A stretch of 64,000 nucleotides of DNA, from NCBI GenBank assembly GCA_046297835.1, contig JBKBHI010000010.1, positions 1 through 64,000 on the forward strand. Direction: 5' to 3'. Each line of letters starts with the position of its first letter. The stretch's first letter is position 1. A model generated the notes under the pieces. That model was not told where the DNA came from. It made no database searches and saw nothing but the letters and a program-made list of their open reading frames with translations. The position numbers were made by a program, and so were the translations under genes. This DNA is from CAMAVH01 sp046297835. Lineage in GTDB: Bacteria > Pseudomonadota > Alphaproteobacteria > SMXQ01. This document shows, one piece after another, positions 1 to 9,010 of this stretch.

Positions 1-1841
1 TCGATGCTGGCCGGCGCTTCGGCCGGCGCGGCGGCGGCCGGTTCGGCGCGCGTGCCGGGGAGCGGCGCGCGCGCTGGCGGCGGCGGGATGGTCAGTTCGA
101 CTTCCAGGCTGCCGGGCATGGCGATGGGCATCGGGCCTTCGTCGGCGACCGGGCGGGGCAGGGAAATCTCCGCCGCCGCGAGGCTGGGCCGGCCGGCGAC
201 GCCGTGAAACACGCTGACGCCGTCCATCGGCCGGGCGCAGGGCCGGCCCATCAGGTCGAGAATGGTCGGCGCGACGTCGAAGGATGAGCGCAGACCGCGC
301 TCGCCGGGCATGACGCCTCTCGAACGGATATAGAGCGCGCCGTTGCCGCCGCTGTGGCCGCCCATGCGGCGCGACGGCGCCGGGCCGATGTCGCCGAGGA
401 CGGGATGGCGAAAGCCGATGGGGCTGCCGTTCCACAGGATCGCGAGATCGCCCTGGGTGTCGCCGAGGCTGAGCGGATCATTGACGCGCGGCCGGCTGAT
501 CTCGCGCGCCACGGGCAGGCCGGTCTTGATGTCGACGCAGGCGCGCAAGACCGCCTCGATGGCGTCGAGCGTCGCGCCGTAGCGCTCGAGCGGCACCCGG
601 CCATCCTTTTCGCGGCCCTGCAGGTTGACGCGCACGCGCCCCTCGAAGAAGGAGGGCACGGCGAAGGCGTCCATCGCCGGCCAGTAGCGCGCATATTGCG
701 AGGCCGGCATCCAATCGACGTCGAAGCTCTTGTCGCGCGGGCCGCGCCGGCTCGATATTTCGCGCAGCCAGGCCTGGCCGAGCGTCGCCTTGGCGACGCG
801 CGCTGCGCCGCGCCGCGCCCGGCGCAGGGCGCGCTGGCGCAGGTTGGTCGCGGGCTTGCCGCGCGCATGTTCCATCGCGCCGGTCACCGCCTCGTTCCAA
901 TCCTCGCCCTCCTGCAAGGCCGGCGAGCGCGCCGCGCGCCAATCGTCGCGCGAGCGGAACAGCTCTTTGCCGAACGACATGCGATAGAGCAATTCGGGCA
1001 GCAGCAGCATGGTCGGCAGGTCGGTGTCGTTGTCGCCCATGCCGTGCATGGTGAAGGCGACGAGCGCGACGTCGGGGAAGCGGTTCATCAGGCGCTCGAT
1101 CTGCGCGCTCACCTCCTCGTAGACGCCGATCAGGCCTTTGCGCGCCGCGACCGCGCTCGGGGCCATCGCCTGATGATGGTCGGGGTCGATGCCGTGATAG
1201 AGCAGCTCGACGGCGTCGTGCGTCTCGCCGAAGCCGAGCAGGGCGACGTCCCAATCGGCGACGCGCTCGGCGAACAGCCATTCGGCGATGTCGGCGCGCT
1301 GCTTGACCGAGGCGCGCAAATTGTCGCCCATCTCGGCCGTCAGCTCGACGCTGGGATAGACCATGACGTTGAGCGCGTCGACGTCGGGCGGCGCGCCGAA
1401 CCTGTCGACGATCTCCGCCATCAGGTCGCGCGGCATGGCTTGCGGATGGACGCCGAGGTCGTGGCCGCCCCAGCCGACCGCGCCGACGGCGTTCGGCATC
1501 GCCTGCAGGTCGAAATAGGGCACGTCGAACACGACGGTCTTGGCATCGACGTCGGCGAGGAAGGGGCGCTCGGTGGCGAAGCTCTGGCGCACCCGGTAGC
1601 TCTTGGGATCGAACGAGATGACCGACCATTTGCCCGAACTCTCCGGCGCGCGGCCGGAGGAGAAATGCTCCCAGGTGAGGCCGGTGTAGCGCGCCTTGTT
1701 GCCGGGTCCGTGCTCGAGCTCGAAGCGCGCGCTCTCCGCTTTGAGCCGCGCCAGGCCGGGAAGTTTGCCGGCGTCGATCAGCTTGTCGGCCAGTCCCGCG
1801 TCGAACGCGTCCAGACATATCACCATCACGCGTTTGCGCAT
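1..1841 (-). CDS. Alkaline-phosphatase-superfamily protein (type I phosphodiesterase / nucleotide pyrophosphatase), 3' end missing
   Basis: The reading frame is open from an ATG at 1841 to the left edge (613 codons, no stop), so the C-terminus is missing. The N-terminus MRKRVMVICLDAFDAGL has the first metal-binding Asp typical of the superfamily. A TGLTWEHFSSGRAP segment near residue 55 fits the nucleophile Thr region, and GGHSGGN near residue 500 resembles a late metal-binding His motif. Members hydrolyse phosphodiesters, pyrophosphates or sulfate esters; the substrate cannot be read here. There is no obvious signal peptide. The last ~50 visible residues are rich in Pro and Ala. A GGAAGG Shine-Dalgarno lies just upstream of the ATG. 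Large open frames on the other strand of this region are GC-driven shadows. Family is fairly sure; substrate unknown. Confidence 0.8.
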   Translation of the reverse strand, partial: MRKRVMVICLDAFDAGLADKLIDAGKLPGLARLKAESARFELEHGPGNKARYTGLTWEHFSSGRAPESSGKWSVISFDPKSYRVRQSFATERPFLADVDAKTVVFDVPYFDLQAMPNAVGAVGWGGHDLGVHPQAMPRDLMAEIVDRFGAPPDVDALNVMVYPSVELTAEMGDNLRASVKQRADIAEWLFAERVADWDVALLGFGETHDAVELLYHGIDPDHHQAMAPSAVAARKGLIGVYEEVSAQIERLMNRFPDVALVAFTMHGMGDNDTDLPTMLLLPELLYRMSFGKELFRSRDDWRAARSPALQEGEDWNEAVTGAMEHARGKPATNLRQRALRRARRGAARVAKATLGQAWLREISSRRGPRDKSFDVDWMPASQYARYWPAMDAFAVPSFFEGRVRVNLQGREKDGRVPLERYGATLDAIEAVLRACVDIKTGLPVAREISRPRVNDPLSLGDTQGDLAILWNGSPIGFRHPVLGDIGPAPSRRMGGHSGGNGALYIRSRGVMPGERGLRSSFDVAPTILDLMGRPCARPMDGVSVFHGVAGRPSLAAAEISLPRPVADEGPMPIAMPGSLEVELTIPPPPARAPLPGTRAEPAAAAPAEAPASI

Positions 1842-2173
1842 TCCGACCTTCCATCCTTTTCGGCAGGTTGGAGAGAGAACGCGCGAGACGCCCAATCCAT
1901 CCGTTCGTCCAACCTATCCGAAGGAAGTTATCCAGCATGGGGGCGGGGCGCGCGTGACGAACGTGGCCGAGTCATGTCGATAATATGGGCGTTCCCTGTC
2001 AAAGGACGGTTTTCACCACCTTCGACCTATCCTTATCGGGCAGGGGCCATTCCTATCGGGGATTAAAAGCCGCGATCGCGCGCGATGTGACAACGATTTC
2101 AAGCGCGGCCCGCGTCGGCCGCCGACCGGCGCGCTCATGGAACGCTCACGCGTCGTGCGGCGATCCGATCGGT
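1842..2173. other. Intergenic region upstream of the phosphodiesterase gene
   Basis: 332 bases between two minus-strand genes. The segment is less GC-rich than its surroundings around 1975-2065. A TTGACA hexamer lies on the minus strand at 2002-1997, but I see no well-spaced -10 partner. It presumably holds the promoter of the phosphodiesterase gene. No RNA gene, repeat array or convincing small ORF was seen. Confidence 0.4.
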
Positions 2174-2650
2174 TCAGGCCGCCGCGACAGCCGGCCGGAA
2201 CGCTCGGGCCGCTTTGACCGCGAGAACGACGGCGACGATCAGCAGCGCCGCCTCGGCGATGGCGAAGGGCGGCGGGCCCATGGCGGCGAGCGCCAGCACC
2301 TTCTGGAAAATCTGCGCGATAGCGACGAAGGCGAGGAAATAGACGGCGAGCACCATGCTCACGGCGTAGATGGCGCGCCACGCGCCGGCGAGATGGAAGG
2401 CGTAGCGCGCGAGCAGCGCGAGCAGAAGCACGAGCGAGGACAGGATGCCGACCCCGTGCGACGGCAGAAAGCCGGCGAAGGGAAACAGGAAGCCGGTGAC
2501 GTTGGTGGCGATGGCCGTGACGAGGAACAGCAGCGTCAGGCGCGCGGCGGCGCGGCTAGTCAAGAGATCGAAGATCAACAGGACGCCGGCCGCGAGCGCG
2601 ACCAGGCTGAGCCACGTATGAAAGCCGGCGAACGTCAGGATGTTGAACAT
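2174..2650 (-). CDS. Small integral membrane protein of unknown function
   Basis: 158 residues with four hydrophobic stretches, near residues 12-30, 38-58, 66-108 (with a short break) and 125-150, so an inner-membrane protein with about four spans. No catalytic motif is visible. I chose the ATG at 2650 because GGGGGAGAT sits nine bases upstream; a longer frame to 2764 adds a basic, low-complexity N-terminus without signs of being coding. It is transcribed away from the histidine kinase gene, with 170 bases between them. Function not recognised. Confidence 0.7.
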   Translation of the reverse strand: MFNILTFAGFHTWLSLVALAAGVLLIFDLLTSRAAARLTLLFLVTAIATNVTGFLFPFAGFLPSHGVGILSSLVLLLALLARYAFHLAGAWRAIYAVSMVLAVYFLAFVAIAQIFQKVLALAAMGPPPFAIAEAALLIVAVVLAVKAARAFRPAVAAA

Positions 2651-2820
2651 CGCGGTCGATCTCCCCCCGGTGACGACTGACAAGCCTGCCGCGATATTAT
2701 CGTTTTTTGGCGGCCTGTCATGAGGAATGGCGGCCGCCTTGCCGCCACCGCGCGCTCCGCGCATGATGCCTACGGCGGCGGCCGATCCGGCCGGCCGCGC
2801 CTGGGGGGAGACGGTCGGGA

Positions 2821-5034
2821 ATGAGCATACGTTCGCGGCTTCTGTTGCTGGTTCTGCTCGCGCTGTTGCCGCCGATCCTGTTGATCGGCTTGCGTTTCTT
2901 TTTCGATCGCGAGCGCGAGATCGCCGCCGCCGTCGCCACCTTGTCGAGCGCGGCCGACGATGTCGCCGCCGAACTGCACGAGAAGATACAGGGCACGGCC
3001 CAGCTGCACTACGGCCTCGCCCGCGCGCGCGATCTCGACACCGCGGACCGCGCCGCCTGCTCCGCCTTCCTCTCGGCGGTGCGCGAGGAACATCCGCAAT
3101 ATACCGGCATCTTGACGATCGATCCGAACGGCCAGCTGTTCTGCGATTCGCTCGCCACCGGCCGCGATCTCGATTTGCGCGACCGCGACTATTTCAGGCG
3201 CGCGGCGCAGCCCGGCGCCGGCCTGCAAGTCGAGCCGGTGTTCGGCCGGCTGACCGGCATCTCGGTGCTGCAGATCGCCTATCCCGTGCGCGGCCCGTCC
3301 GGCGAGCTGCGCTTCGTCCTGCTCGCCTCGCTCAATCTCGAGAAATTCCTGCGCGACCGCGCGCCGCGCGACATGGAGATGGCGTTCGTCGATCTCGGCG
3401 GCACGGTGCAGGTCTGGATGCCGGCGGAGACGCGCAGCCGCCATGCCGGCATGTCCATCGTCGATGAGCCGCTGTTCGCTTTCGCCGTCGAGCACGCCGA
3501 CGGCGGCGCAGGCGAAGCCGTCGGCATCGATGGCCGCCCCCAGGTGTGGGCCGCCGCCGGCAATCCGGCGCTGCGCGACGCCGGGCTCTATCTGATCGCC
3601 GGACGAACGAAGGACGCGCTGGTCGACGCCGCCAACCGCAGCCTGCTGCAGGACATGGCGGGGCTCGCCGGCATCGCCTTGGTGCTGTTTCTCGGCGTCT
3701 GGCTGGTGGCCGAGGCCGGCATCCGCCGCCAAGTGGCGCGCATCGGCCGGATGGCCGAGCGCCTCGGCGCGGGCGATCTCCAGGCGCGCATCGCGCCGCC
3801 CCACCCGCGCGGCGAGCTCGGCGAGCTGATGGCGGTGCTGAACGGCGCGGCCGATTCGCTCGAGCGCCAGCACGACGCGATCGAGGAGCTGAACGGCCGC
3901 TTGCGCCAATCGCAGAAGATGGAGGCGGTGGGGCAGCTCACCGGCGGCGTGGCGCACGATTTCAACAATCTGCTCACCGTGGTGCTCGGCAACGCCGAAA
4001 TGCTGGTCGAGCGGCTCAAGGACCGCCCCGAGCTGCTGGCCTTGGCCGAGACGGTGATGCGCGCCAGCGAGCGCGGCGCGGGGCTGACGCGCAGCCTGCT
4101 CGCCTTCGCGCGCCGTCAGCCGCTGGAGCCGCGCTCGATCGACGTCAACCGGCAGATCCTGGGCATGGAGGATCTGCTGCACCGCGCGCTCGGCGAGCCG
4201 ATCGAATGCCGCTTCGCGTTCGGTCCCGATCTATGGCCGGCGATGGTCGATCCGGCGCAATTGGAAGCGGCGATCCTCAATCTCGCGCTCAACGCGCGCG
4301 ACGCCATGCCGGCCGGGGGCCGGCTCACCATCGAAACCGCCAACATGCGGCTCGACGAGACCTACGCGGCGGAAGCCGAGGAGCTCTGCGCCGGCGATTA
4401 CGTCATGATCGCGGTCGCCGACAGCGGCAACGGCATGAGCCCCGAAGTGATCTCGCGCGCCTTCGAGCCGTTCTTCACCACGAAGGACGTCGGCAAGGGC
4501 ACCGGCCTCGGGCTTTCCATGGTCTATGGCTTCGTCAAGCAGTCGGGCGGCCATATCAAGATCTATTCGGAGATCGGCCAGGGCACCGTCGTGAAGCTTT
4601 ATCTGCCTCGCTGTAGCGCGCCGCAAGCCGCCGAGCCCGAGTCATCGGGCGTCGTGCCGCAAGGGCGCGGCGAGACGGTGCTCGCGGTCGAGGACGACGA
4701 TATGGTGCGGGCCTATGTCGCGAGCGAATTGAAGGCGCTCGGCTACGCGGTGCTGACGGCGCGCGACGGCGCGGAGGCGCTGGCGACGCTGCGCGCGCGC
4801 CGCGACATCGACCTGCTGTTCAGCGACGTGGTGATGCCGGGCGGCATGTCCGGCCCGCAGCTCGGCGAGGCGGCGTTGGCGCTGCGGCCCGACCTGAAGG
4901 TGCTCTACACCTCGGGCTACACGGAACATGCCGTGGTCCATCAAGGCAAGATCGACCCGGGCGCGCAGCTGCTTAATAAGCCCTATCGCCGTCAGGAGCT
5001 GGCGGCCAAGCTGCGCGCCGCGCTGGACGGTTGA
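2821..5034 (+). CDS. Membrane-bound hybrid sensor histidine kinase with C-terminal receiver domain
   Basis: 737 residues. A first membrane helix (about 5-27) is followed by a ~240-residue extracytoplasmic sensor of PDC/Cache type, a second helix near 278-298 and a HAMP-like linker. The HisKA domain carries GGVAHDFNN with phospho-acceptor His379. The HATPase domain has the N box (NLALNARDAM), G1 (DSGNGM) and G2 (GKGTGLGLSMV). A CheY-like receiver follows, with VEDDD acidic residues, predicted phospho-Asp669 in FSDVVMPG and a conserved Lys near the end (NKPYR). A fused receiver implies a phosphorelay or feedback role; no partner regulator lies next to it. The ATG is preceded by a purine-rich GGGGGGAGACGGTCGGGA. 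Signal unknown. Confidence 0.92.
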   Translation: MSIRSRLLLLVLLALLPPILLIGLRFFFDREREIAAAVATLSSAADDVAAELHEKIQGTAQLHYGLARARDLDTADRAACSAFLSAVREEHPQYTGILTIDPNGQLFCDSLATGRDLDLRDRDYFRRAAQPGAGLQVEPVFGRLTGISVLQIAYPVRGPSGELRFVLLASLNLEKFLRDRAPRDMEMAFVDLGGTVQVWMPAETRSRHAGMSIVDEPLFAFAVEHADGGAGEAVGIDGRPQVWAAAGNPALRDAGLYLIAGRTKDALVDAANRSLLQDMAGLAGIALVLFLGVWLVAEAGIRRQVARIGRMAERLGAGDLQARIAPPHPRGELGELMAVLNGAADSLERQHDAIEELNGRLRQSQKMEAVGQLTGGVAHDFNNLLTVVLGNAEMLVERLKDRPELLALAETVMRASERGAGLTRSLLAFARRQPLEPRSIDVNRQILGMEDLLHRALGEPIECRFAFGPDLWPAMVDPAQLEAAILNLALNARDAMPAGGRLTIETANMRLDETYAAEAEELCAGDYVMIAVADSGNGMSPEVISRAFEPFFTTKDVGKGTGLGLSMVYGFVKQSGGHIKIYSEIGQGTVVKLYLPRCSAPQAAEPESSGVVPQGRGETVLAVEDDDMVRAYVASELKALGYAVLTARDGAEALATLRARRDIDLLFSDVVMPGGMSGPQLGEAALALRPDLKVLYTSGYTEHAVVHQGKIDPGAQLLNKPYRRQELAAKLRAALDG

Positions 5035-5050
5035 GGCCGCGCGAAAATCT

Positions 5051-6076
5051 CTACGGCCAGGTCCAGGCGGCGATCTCGACGAGCCAGGGCGGCAGCGAAA
5101 GATAGCCGCGCACGACTTCGTCGCCGATGGCGAGCACCACCGCGCCGGTGAAGGCGAGCGCCAGGCCGTAGAACACGCCGGCGTCGAGCCGCTCGTAATC
5201 GCGGCTGATGAAATAGCCGAAGATCATGCGGAAGATCAGCGACAGGCTCTGGATCGGCTGGACCACCGTCACCGGCACGATGGCCAGCGCCAGATAGCGG
5301 AAGAACTGCGACAGGAAGGTCGCCACCGCCGTCACCAGGAACCAGGGGATGCTGGCGCGGTGCATGGCTTTCAAATCGCGCCATTGGCCCGGCATCGCGA
5401 CGATGACGGCGACGCACAGCGTCGCGGCGATGAAGGAGATCAGGCCGCCGAGCATGGCGAGGCCGGTGTCGCCGATGCCGGCGGCGAACAGCACCGGGCT
5501 CGCGCCGAAGCCGAGGCCGGCCATGAAGGCGTAGAAATAGCCTTCCGCCATGCGCGGCGTGAACACGGGTTTGGCCGGTTTGTTCTCGGGAGCGTCGGGC
5601 GTGCCATCCAAAGCAAGGGGGGGCTGCGGCGCCAGCGCCTTCGCCGGCTTCTTGCGCTGGAGCATCACGATGGGGCCCATCGCGATCAAGGCGATGCCGA
5701 CGATCTTCACCGCCGTCAGCGTCTCGCCGAGAAAGACGATGGCGAGGAACAGCGCGATGGGATGCTGGCTCTGCTGCACCGGCCCGGCCAAGTTAGTGCC
5801 GATGGCTTCCAGCGACTTGATGTTGAAATAGCGGCCCCAGACGAAATGGGCGAAGCCGCTGGCCGAGAGAAACAGCCATTGCAGCGGCGTGAAGACGTCC
5901 CACATGCCCATCTCGCCGGCGATGAAGGCGGCCGGCACGAACATGAGCATGCCGAGGGGGACGCTGATGGCGAGGCCCTGCACGGCAGAGCCGCCGATCA
6001 CGCCACGCCGCGAGCTGGCGTTGTTGAGGCCGAAGGCCGCCGCGGCGAGCAACGCGTAGAAAGCGCCAAGAAACAT
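5051..6076 (-). CDS. EamA/DMT-superfamily membrane transporter
   Basis: 341 residues, almost entirely hydrophobic, with about ten predicted spans in two halves split by a polar linker near residues 150-185 (PQPPLALDGTPDAPENKPAK). The two-repeat arrangement and GAFYALLAAAAFGLNNASSR at the N-terminus fit the drug/metabolite transporter superfamily. The start at 6076 begins directly in the first membrane segment; upstream in-frame sequence is Arg/Pro/Ser-rich and not membrane-like. The Shine-Dalgarno is weak. It converges with the histidine kinase gene, with 16 bases between stops. Substrate unknown. Confidence 0.75.
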   Translation of the reverse strand: MFLGAFYALLAAAAFGLNNASSRRGVIGGSAVQGLAISVPLGMLMFVPAAFIAGEMGMWDVFTPLQWLFLSASGFAHFVWGRYFNIKSLEAIGTNLAGPVQQSQHPIALFLAIVFLGETLTAVKIVGIALIAMGPIVMLQRKKPAKALAPQPPLALDGTPDAPENKPAKPVFTPRMAEGYFYAFMAGLGFGASPVLFAAGIGDTGLAMLGGLISFIAATLCVAVIVAMPGQWRDLKAMHRASIPWFLVTAVATFLSQFFRYLALAIVPVTVVQPIQSLSLIFRMIFGYFISRDYERLDAGVFYGLALAFTGAVVLAIGDEVVRGYLSLPPWLVEIAAWTWP

Positions 6077-6312
6077 GAAGCGGATCCGGATTGACGAGCG
6101 GGCTGGGCCGCGAAAATAGGAGCGGGCGCGCGGCCGCGCCAGGGGAAAAGCCGCCTGTTTGGCGCAACAATCGCGCACATCGCGCCGCGAAACGCGGACG
6201 ATCGGCGCGCCGGGCAGGGCGCTTGAGCGCCGTCGGCCGGGATGCGACAATCGCGGCAAGAGAGAGCCCCGCGGCGAGGATCCAACCGGCCGCGTTCTAG
6301 AGGAAACGTCCC

Positions 6313-6393
6313 ATGAGTCCCCGCGCGCCGTCCGCCGGACGGCCGTTCTCCGTCGCGTCTGCCGTGCCCGCCGCGCGCCGCCCCGCGCCATGA
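6313..6393 (+). CDS. Possible 26-codon leader ORF overlapping the first MFS gene
   Basis: A short frame begins at ATG 6313 behind AGGAAA (6301-6306) and ends in TGA at 6391-6393. That stop overlaps the MFS start codon as ATGA (6390-6393). The peptide begins MSPRAPSAGRPFSVASA and is rich in Arg, Ala and Pro. The MFS start itself has no good Shine-Dalgarno, so translation could be coupled through this leader. The ORF could also be chance in GC-rich DNA; no homology was tested. Confidence 0.35.
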   Translation: MSPRAPSAGRPFSVASAVPAARRPAP

Positions 6394-7685
6394 CGACAGA
6401 GCCCGGATCGCCTGCCGGCGGCGCGGCCAAGCCGCCGCCCGCGTCGCCCTTCGCGTCGAAAAAGATCAGCGGCGCGGCGGCTTTCCGTTACGCCGACTTC
6501 CGGCATTATTGGATTTCGCGCTTCGTCACCAGCATCGCTGTGCAGATGCAGGTGGTCGCGATCGGCTGGCAGGTCTACGAGATTACGCGCGATCCGTTGC
6601 AACTCGGCTTCGTCGGCCTCGCCGAATTCATGCCGGCGCTGGTGCTCGGGCTCGTCACCGGCGCGGTCGCCGACCGTGTCGACCGGCGCATGATCCTGGT
6701 GCTGTGTTACGCCATCGAAGGGCTGTGCGCGCTGAGCTTCTTCCTGCTGTCGTGGCACGGCGTCACGGCGGTCTGGCCGATGTTCGTCGTGCTGGTCGCG
6801 CTCGGCATCGCGCGCGCTTTCGCCCAGCCGGCGGCGGGGGCACTCATGCCGAACCTGGTGCCGCGCGAGCATTTCGGCAATGCCGTCGCCTGGTCGAGCC
6901 TGGCTTGGCAGATCGCCGGCATCGGCGGCCCGGCGCTCGGCGGCATCGTGCTCGGCCTGTTCGGGGCCGATGTCGTTTATATTTCCGCCGCCGTGGGCAT
7001 CGCGGTCTCGACCGCCATGATGATGCTGGTGCGCCGCCGCGCGGCGGCCGGCGCGGCCGAGCCGGTGACGCTGACCAGCCTGTTCGCCGGCTTGCTCTTC
7101 ATCAAGTCCAAGCCGGTCATCATGGGCGCCATCTCGCTCGATCTCGTCGCGGTGCTGTTCGGCGGCGCGGTGTCGTTGCTGCCGATCTACGCCAGCGACA
7201 TCCTCATGGTCGGGCCCGAAGGCCTCGGCCTGCTACGCAGCGCCCCCGCCATCGGCGCGCTGATCGTCGCCTTCTTCCTGACGCAATATCCGATCCGCCG
7301 CAACCTCGGCCGCATCATGTTTTTCTGCGTCGCGTTGTGGGGCGCGAGCATCGTCACCTTCGGCCTCTCGACGATCTTCTGGCTGTCGATGGCGGCGCTG
7401 GCCGTGTCCGGCGCGGCCGATGTGGTCAGCGTGTTCGTGCGCCAGAACATCGTGCAGATCGGCACGCCGGACGTCATGCGCGGCCGCGTCGGCGCGGTCA
7501 ATTCGGTGTTCATCGGCGCGTCGAACGAGCTCGGCGCGTTCCGCGCCGGCGCGATGGCGGCGGGAATCGGCGCGGTCGGCGCGGTGCTGGCCGGCGGCAT
7601 CGCCACGCTCGTCGTGACAGCCCTGTGGATGCGGTGGTTCCCGCAGCTGCTCAAGCTCGACAAGCCGGAAGACGCCGCAGCCTGA
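6390..7685 (+). CDS. Major facilitator superfamily transporter (first of a tandem pair)
   Basis: 431 residues with about twelve predicted spans. The loop after span 2 carries GAVADRVDRRMIL, a version of the MFS motif A. The N-terminal ~30 residues (MTTEPGSPAGGAAKPPPASP) are cytosolic and low-complexity. ATG 6390 was chosen because it is the first Met before the conserved region. The layout resembles DHA3-type (MFS_3/enterobactin-exporter-like) carriers; export of a small molecule is likely but the substrate is unknown. The stop overlaps the start of the downstream paralogue (TGATG), so the two are probably one transcript. Confidence 0.82.
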   Translation: MTTEPGSPAGGAAKPPPASPFASKKISGAAAFRYADFRHYWISRFVTSIAVQMQVVAIGWQVYEITRDPLQLGFVGLAEFMPALVLGLVTGAVADRVDRRMILVLCYAIEGLCALSFFLLSWHGVTAVWPMFVVLVALGIARAFAQPAAGALMPNLVPREHFGNAVAWSSLAWQIAGIGGPALGGIVLGLFGADVVYISAAVGIAVSTAMMMLVRRRAAAGAAEPVTLTSLFAGLLFIKSKPVIMGAISLDLVAVLFGGAVSLLPIYASDILMVGPEGLGLLRSAPAIGALIVAFFLTQYPIRRNLGRIMFFCVALWGASIVTFGLSTIFWLSMAALAVSGAADVVSVFVRQNIVQIGTPDVMRGRVGAVNSVFIGASNELGAFRAGAMAAGIGAVGAVLAGGIATLVVTALWMRWFPQLLKLDKPEDAAA

Positions 7686-8950
7686 TGGGGCCGCCTGATG
7701 GAAAGCCGCAGATGACCGACGAAAGCCAAACTCTCTCGAAATTCGCGATCTTCCGCCATCGCGGCTTCACGCTGCTGATCCTCGGCAAGCTGTTCGCGAT
7801 CTTCGCCAATCAGATGATGGTCGTCGCCGTCGGCTGGCAGATCTACAACCTGACCAACGATCCGCTTGATCTCGGCCTCGTCGGCCTCTTCCAGTTTCTG
7901 CCGGCGGTGTTCCTGATCTTGATCACCGGCCATGTCGCCGACAGATACGACCGCCGCCATGTGGTCAGCATCAGCTTCGCGCTACAAGGCATCTGCGCCG
8001 GCCTCTTCCTTTTGTTCACCTTGTCGGGCTTTCAACAGGCCTGGCCGATGTTCGGCATCATCCTGCTGTTCGGCGTGGCGCGCGCCTTTTACTCGCCGGC
8101 CTTGCAGGCCTTGCTGCCCAATACGGTGCCGGCCGAGGAATATCCCAACGCGGTCGCCTGGAATTCCTCGAGCAGCAAGCTCGGCATCATCACCGGCCCA
8201 GCGGTCGGCGGCATACTCTACTATGCCTACGGGCCCGATGTGGTCTATGGCGCTTGTGTCGCCATGTTCGTCGTCGCGACGCTGATGCTGCTGATCGTGC
8301 CGGTGACGAGCCAGATCAAGCGCGGCAAGGAGCCGCCGACGTGGGGCTCGCTCATGGCAGGTTTCGGCTTCATCAGGAGCAAGCCGATCGTGCTCGGCGC
8401 GATCTCGATGGACCTGTTCGCCGTGCTATGCAGCGGCCTGCCGGCGCTGTTGCCGGTCTACGCGCGCGATATTCTGCACACCGACGCGGACGGCCTCGGC
8501 TTTCTGCGCAGCAGCCAAGCGATCGGCGGCCTGATCTCGGCGCTGATCCTGACGCAGATACCGCCGATGCGGCGCTCCGGCGTCATTTTGTTTATCTGCG
8601 TCGGGCTGTTCGGGATCGCGACGCTGATCTTCGCTTATTCGACGATCTTCTGGATCTCGGCAGCGGCGCTGGCGCTGCTCGGCGCGGTGGATGTGGTCAG
8701 CGTCTATATCCGCCTGACGCTGATCCAGATGACGACGCCGGACGAGATGCGCGGACGCGTGGCCGCGGTCAATTCCGTGTTCATCACCGCGTCGAACGAG
8801 CTCGGCGATTTCCGCGCCGGCCTGATGGCGTCGCTGATCGGCACGGTCACGGCGGCGGCAGTCGGCGGCTTCGCGGTGCTCGGCGTCACGGCGCTGTGGT
8901 GGAAATATTTCCCCGACCTGCGCAACGCCGACCGGCTCGACGGCAAGTAG
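7685..8950 (+). CDS. Major facilitator superfamily transporter (second of a tandem pair)
   Basis: 421 residues from ATG 7685, which shares one base with the upstream stop; an alternative ATG at 7712 would give 412. About twelve spans with motif A as GHVADRYDRRHVV. Strong collinear similarity to the preceding gene (for example VGWQIYNLTNDPLDLGLVGL against IGWQVYEITRDPLQLGFVGL, and a shared RGRVAAVNSVFI-type motif) shows a tandem duplication followed by divergence. A bidirectional terminator follows. Substrate unknown. Confidence 0.82.
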   Translation: MGPPDGKPQMTDESQTLSKFAIFRHRGFTLLILGKLFAIFANQMMVVAVGWQIYNLTNDPLDLGLVGLFQFLPAVFLILITGHVADRYDRRHVVSISFALQGICAGLFLLFTLSGFQQAWPMFGIILLFGVARAFYSPALQALLPNTVPAEEYPNAVAWNSSSSKLGIITGPAVGGILYYAYGPDVVYGACVAMFVVATLMLLIVPVTSQIKRGKEPPTWGSLMAGFGFIRSKPIVLGAISMDLFAVLCSGLPALLPVYARDILHTDADGLGFLRSSQAIGGLISALILTQIPPMRRSGVILFICVGLFGIATLIFAYSTIFWISAAALALLGAVDVVSVYIRLTLIQMTTPDEMRGRVAAVNSVFITASNELGDFRAGLMASLIGTVTAAAVGGFAVLGVTALWWKYFPDLRNADRLDGK

Positions 8951-8962
8951 GCGAGGAATAAA

Positions 8963-8990
8963 AAAAGGGCCGGCGAATGCCGGCCCTTTT
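8963..8990. terminator. Bidirectional intrinsic terminator
   Basis: A perfect 8-bp GC stem (GGGCCGGC / GCCGGCCC) around GAAT, with AAAA before and TTTT after. It can stop both the MFS pair (plus strand) and the Bug operon (minus strand), which converge here. Confidence 0.85.
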
Positions 8991-9010
8991 CCGAGAGGCT
9001 GCGGCGGCGA

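Noticed and set aside
354..2066. Long plus-strand open frame of 570 codons
   Set aside because: It is antisense to the phosphodiesterase gene, which has clear family motifs; the frame is rich in Arg, Ala, Gly and His without any recognisable domain, as expected for the reverse strand of GC-rich coding DNA.
2770..4182. 470-codon minus-strand frame opposite the histidine kinase
   Set aside because: The plus strand encodes every kinase motif; the antisense frame has no domain-like sequence.
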